This document shows positions 62,701 through 64,000 of a stretch of DNA of 64,000 nucleotides, piece by piece. The notes beneath the pieces are model-generated. The model was not told the origin of the DNA, did no database searches, and was given only the letters and a program-made list of their open reading frames with translations. Each line of letters begins with the position of its first letter. Position 1 is the stretch's first letter. Source of the stretch: Rotaria macrura. Taxonomy: Eukaryota; Rotifera; Eurotatoria; Philodinida; Philodinidae. The position numbers and the translations under genes were made by a program. Location: the NCBI GenBank assembly GCA_900239685.1, contig OENT01000505.1, positions 1 through 64,000 of the forward strand. Direction: 5' to 3'.

Positions 62701-63204
62701 GTCTTAATAGTCTTCGATATGCACGTGTACGTCGTGGAAAACAAAATCCTGTCAAAGCTTTTTTTACTTATGGTTCTGTGCCTGATATTTCCTTAAGTCC
62801 TTGGTATCATGTTCCAAATGATTTTGATGTCAAACGAATTTATCCACGTGGACTTGTGGAAAAAGTTGACGTTATTTTTCCTTCTTGGTTTCGATTAGTA
62901 AGATCAAATATTTTCATTAAATTTTTTTCTCGCAAAGAAAAATTTGTTTTAGTCTTATAAACGATCGAGACAATTGTTGAAACGTACAACTAATTCTCTT
63001 GTTTCACCACTATCATCCGTCACAACAACTTCAGGAACCGATACTAATGATGATCTTTCGTCATCGACCGTATATGTTGTTGTTGAAGGTTCATCATCAA
63101 ATTCTCGAACAACAACAACAACATCGCCTAATAAAGTTTTACAACAGATTCATATGTTACACCTATTGAATTCCTATCCGAAATTGCAACCTAAACAGCA
63201 GTAA
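56708..63204 (+). CDS. GON4-like nuclear protein
   Basis: join(56708..56724, 56793..56949, 58686..58763, 58817..59156, 59214..59268, 59356..59564, 59633..59699, 61908..62028, 62080..62166, 62232..62349, 62398..62897, 62953..63204); about 666 residues, all junctions in frame. Two related acidic blocks occur: DEYDPLWLEFLQSL...EEDDDDEEFIGPDD...LRVSKRELALLLKD, and YESLWTDFLASLQ...DDPEFRLLDTENDIDDDLED...HVSRRELALLLED. Then come ITSEQRDILQYQSTA and YVQLLTQYILLRRET and a C-terminal half with GEDWFVLFNWILNFIHRKEI, LLIIGHSEKVINDRLNSLRY and YGSVPDISLSPWYHVP. The DPEF..L...DDLEDE.HVSRREL and HVQLLTQ-like signatures match GON-4/GON4L, a nuclear cell-cycle and transcription regulator. It is much shorter than vertebrate GON4L, which exceeds 2,000 residues. 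The duplicated acidic block is unusual. The 17-nt first exon is the least certain part. AATAAA at 63302 fits as polyadenylation signal. Confidence 0.78.
57656..58524. mobile_element. Foldback element with TTAA target in GON4-like intron 2
   Basis: The element 57660-58520 is bracketed by TTAA (57656-57659 and 58521-58524). Ends are GCCCCCCCCCCCTC...AGTCGATTTTCGT on the left and the complement ACGAAAATCGACT...GAGGGGGGGGGAGGGC on the right. A TTAA target is characteristic of piggyBac, but the C-run ends are not a standard match. A second, internal inverted repeat of about 160 bp per arm lies at 58015-58355 (for example GTGCTCCGATTTTTGAAAAA against TTTCAAAAATCGGAGCAC). No coding content. It fills half of the 1736-nt intron. 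Confidence 0.7.
59812..60164. mobile_element. hAT-like MITE
   Basis: The left end CAGTGCTGGAACTGATCCGG and the reverse complement of the right end, CAGCGCTGGAATCAATTGGG, share the CAGNGCTGGAA start, and CCGATCCGG/CTGATCCGG words recur inside each arm. The CARNG-type end fits hAT. The flanking 8-mers ACCACAAA and AGCTGAAA match in only part, so the duplication is not proven. Confidence 0.5.
61036..61812. mobile_element. 777-bp long-TIR element
   Basis: TTGACACTGCAATACAGTAT (61036) is matched by the complement of TATTGTATTGCAGTGTCAA (ending 61812). Pairing continues, with gaps, for over 200 bp per arm, including the GAGAGAAA tracts, ATACGC..CAATTACACTA against TAGTGTAACTGTTGCGTAT, and GCAAGATAGAGA against TCTCTATCTTGC. 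The core has no frame of note. A non-autonomous element or foldback. Confidence 0.75.
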
Positions 63205-64000
63205 TCATCAGACTAGTTGGTTATTGTCAGATATATGCACATATATATAATTTGTTTATTTTTGTTTTGTAAAATATCTTTATTTAATTTTGATATCATG
63301 AAATAAAAAGATCTCACATGTTATAGCTTCATATTTATCAGTAGATATCGACGTCTAAGTTGGATTGAATTGAGCTACAATCAATGGACTGATAGTACAC
63401 AGACTCTTTGTATGTGATCATTAATGAATATGTTTGATTTGAAATCGATTTGAGAGATTTTTATGATGCCTTTAAAATATATCTCGCTTATTCGAACATG
63501 TTCGTTCGTCTGATGATGGGAATGAACATTCTCGATTGTACATGTTTAATGGTGGATACAAGTCATTCATTTATCAAAAGCCCATCACAGTCATTCTGGA
63601 GGAAGTAAGAAACATAAGGTTCATATTGACAGTATAAGATTCGATGAATTATTCTCTAACCTGTGTGCACAACTTATCATTTTTTCTCTACATTAGATTT
63701 GGATGGTATACTGTAATTAGGAATGAAATCAAATAAGTTATTATTTTTGATTTCAAAATGCCATGGGTGCTGATCATCGGAAAGAAACAGTTCGCTGTAT
63801 TCGTATTGTTTTCTTTTATTAAAGATAGTTATTTGAAAATGTCTCCAAAGTTCATTCATGTAACTTAGATACACTTTGAATAGTACATTTTTATGGCGAA
63901 AATGATCTGATCAATAAAGCAAGTCAATGAAAATTTCCTCGGTAAAATTGAATGTCAAACTGAAAGATTTTTCGAAAATTTTCTTTTTCTCTTCTTAAAA
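63205..64000. other. 3' flank of the GON4-like gene and window end
   Basis: AT-rich, with AATAAA at 63302-63307. A 65-codon minus frame at 63677-63874 has no motif. Nothing else seen. Confidence 0.4.

Noticed and set aside
1..64000. Search for CRISPR arrays, rRNA genes, clear tRNA genes and bdelloid telomeric repeats
   Set aside because: No regularly spaced direct repeats, no rRNA-like conserved blocks, no convincing B-box with paired acceptor arms and no tandem TGTGGG-type array were seen by eye; small tRNAs could still be missed.

Overview
The window reads as an AT-rich animal nuclear contig, most likely from a bdelloid rotifer; that taxon is an inference. Points in favour: spliced genes of clearly metazoan type (synapsin, a Neuralized-type RING protein, a GON4-like protein, ACSF2), mostly very short GT-AG introns (about 46-75 nt, pyrimidine-rich acceptors), many small non-autonomous DNA transposons, and two genes whose closest family relatives are typically non-animal: an EXORDIUM/PHI-1 domain gene and an intronless bacterial-type allantoicase. 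All exon joins below were made by eye from frame continuity and splice signals.

Layout. 0-8 kb: transposon-rich, with a foldback element (492-742), the EXORDIUM-like gene (1486-2270, first exon not found), a non-autonomous hAT element with perfect 8-bp target duplication (4071-4620) and a 650-bp TIR element (5498-6147). 8-19.5 kb: a two-exon PQ-loop membrane protein (minus), an assembly gap inside inverted arms (9901-10431), a Tc1/mariner-like MITE (11255-11991), the first copy of a 0.55-kb dispersed family (14721-15268) and a 0.83-kb near-palindrome (17893-18719). 19.5-24.1 kb: a six-exon leucine-rich-repeat transmembrane protein (minus), one intron of which carries a foldback element. 24.1-30 kb: a second family copy, another MITE, otherwise no convincing gene.

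30-40 kb is the gene-dense core: a beta-trefoil lectin-like protein (+), a Q/N/S-rich protein (-), synapsin (+, 12 exons) and mitochondrial-type acyl-CoA synthetase ACSF2 (+, 4 exons). 40-46.7 kb is gene-poor with a third family copy. 46.8-53.4 kb: allantoicase (+, single exon), repeat debris, a five-exon RING E3 ligase (+) and a small acidic secreted-like protein (-) whose signal peptide and body are in different frames. 56.7-63.2 kb: a 12-exon GON4-like nuclear protein (+), whose two large introns hold at least three transposon-like insertions.

The genes do not form one pathway. Synapsin is a synaptic-vesicle protein, the LRR protein a probable surface receptor, ACSF2 activates fatty acids, allantoicase degrades the urate breakdown product allantoate, and the RING and GON4-like proteins point to ubiquitination and nuclear regulation. 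No single novel multi-gene system is evident. The most notable signals are the two apparent horizontal acquisitions, the odd 22-nt GT...AG segment in the acidic protein, and the set of terminal-inverted-repeat elements with recognisable target duplications.
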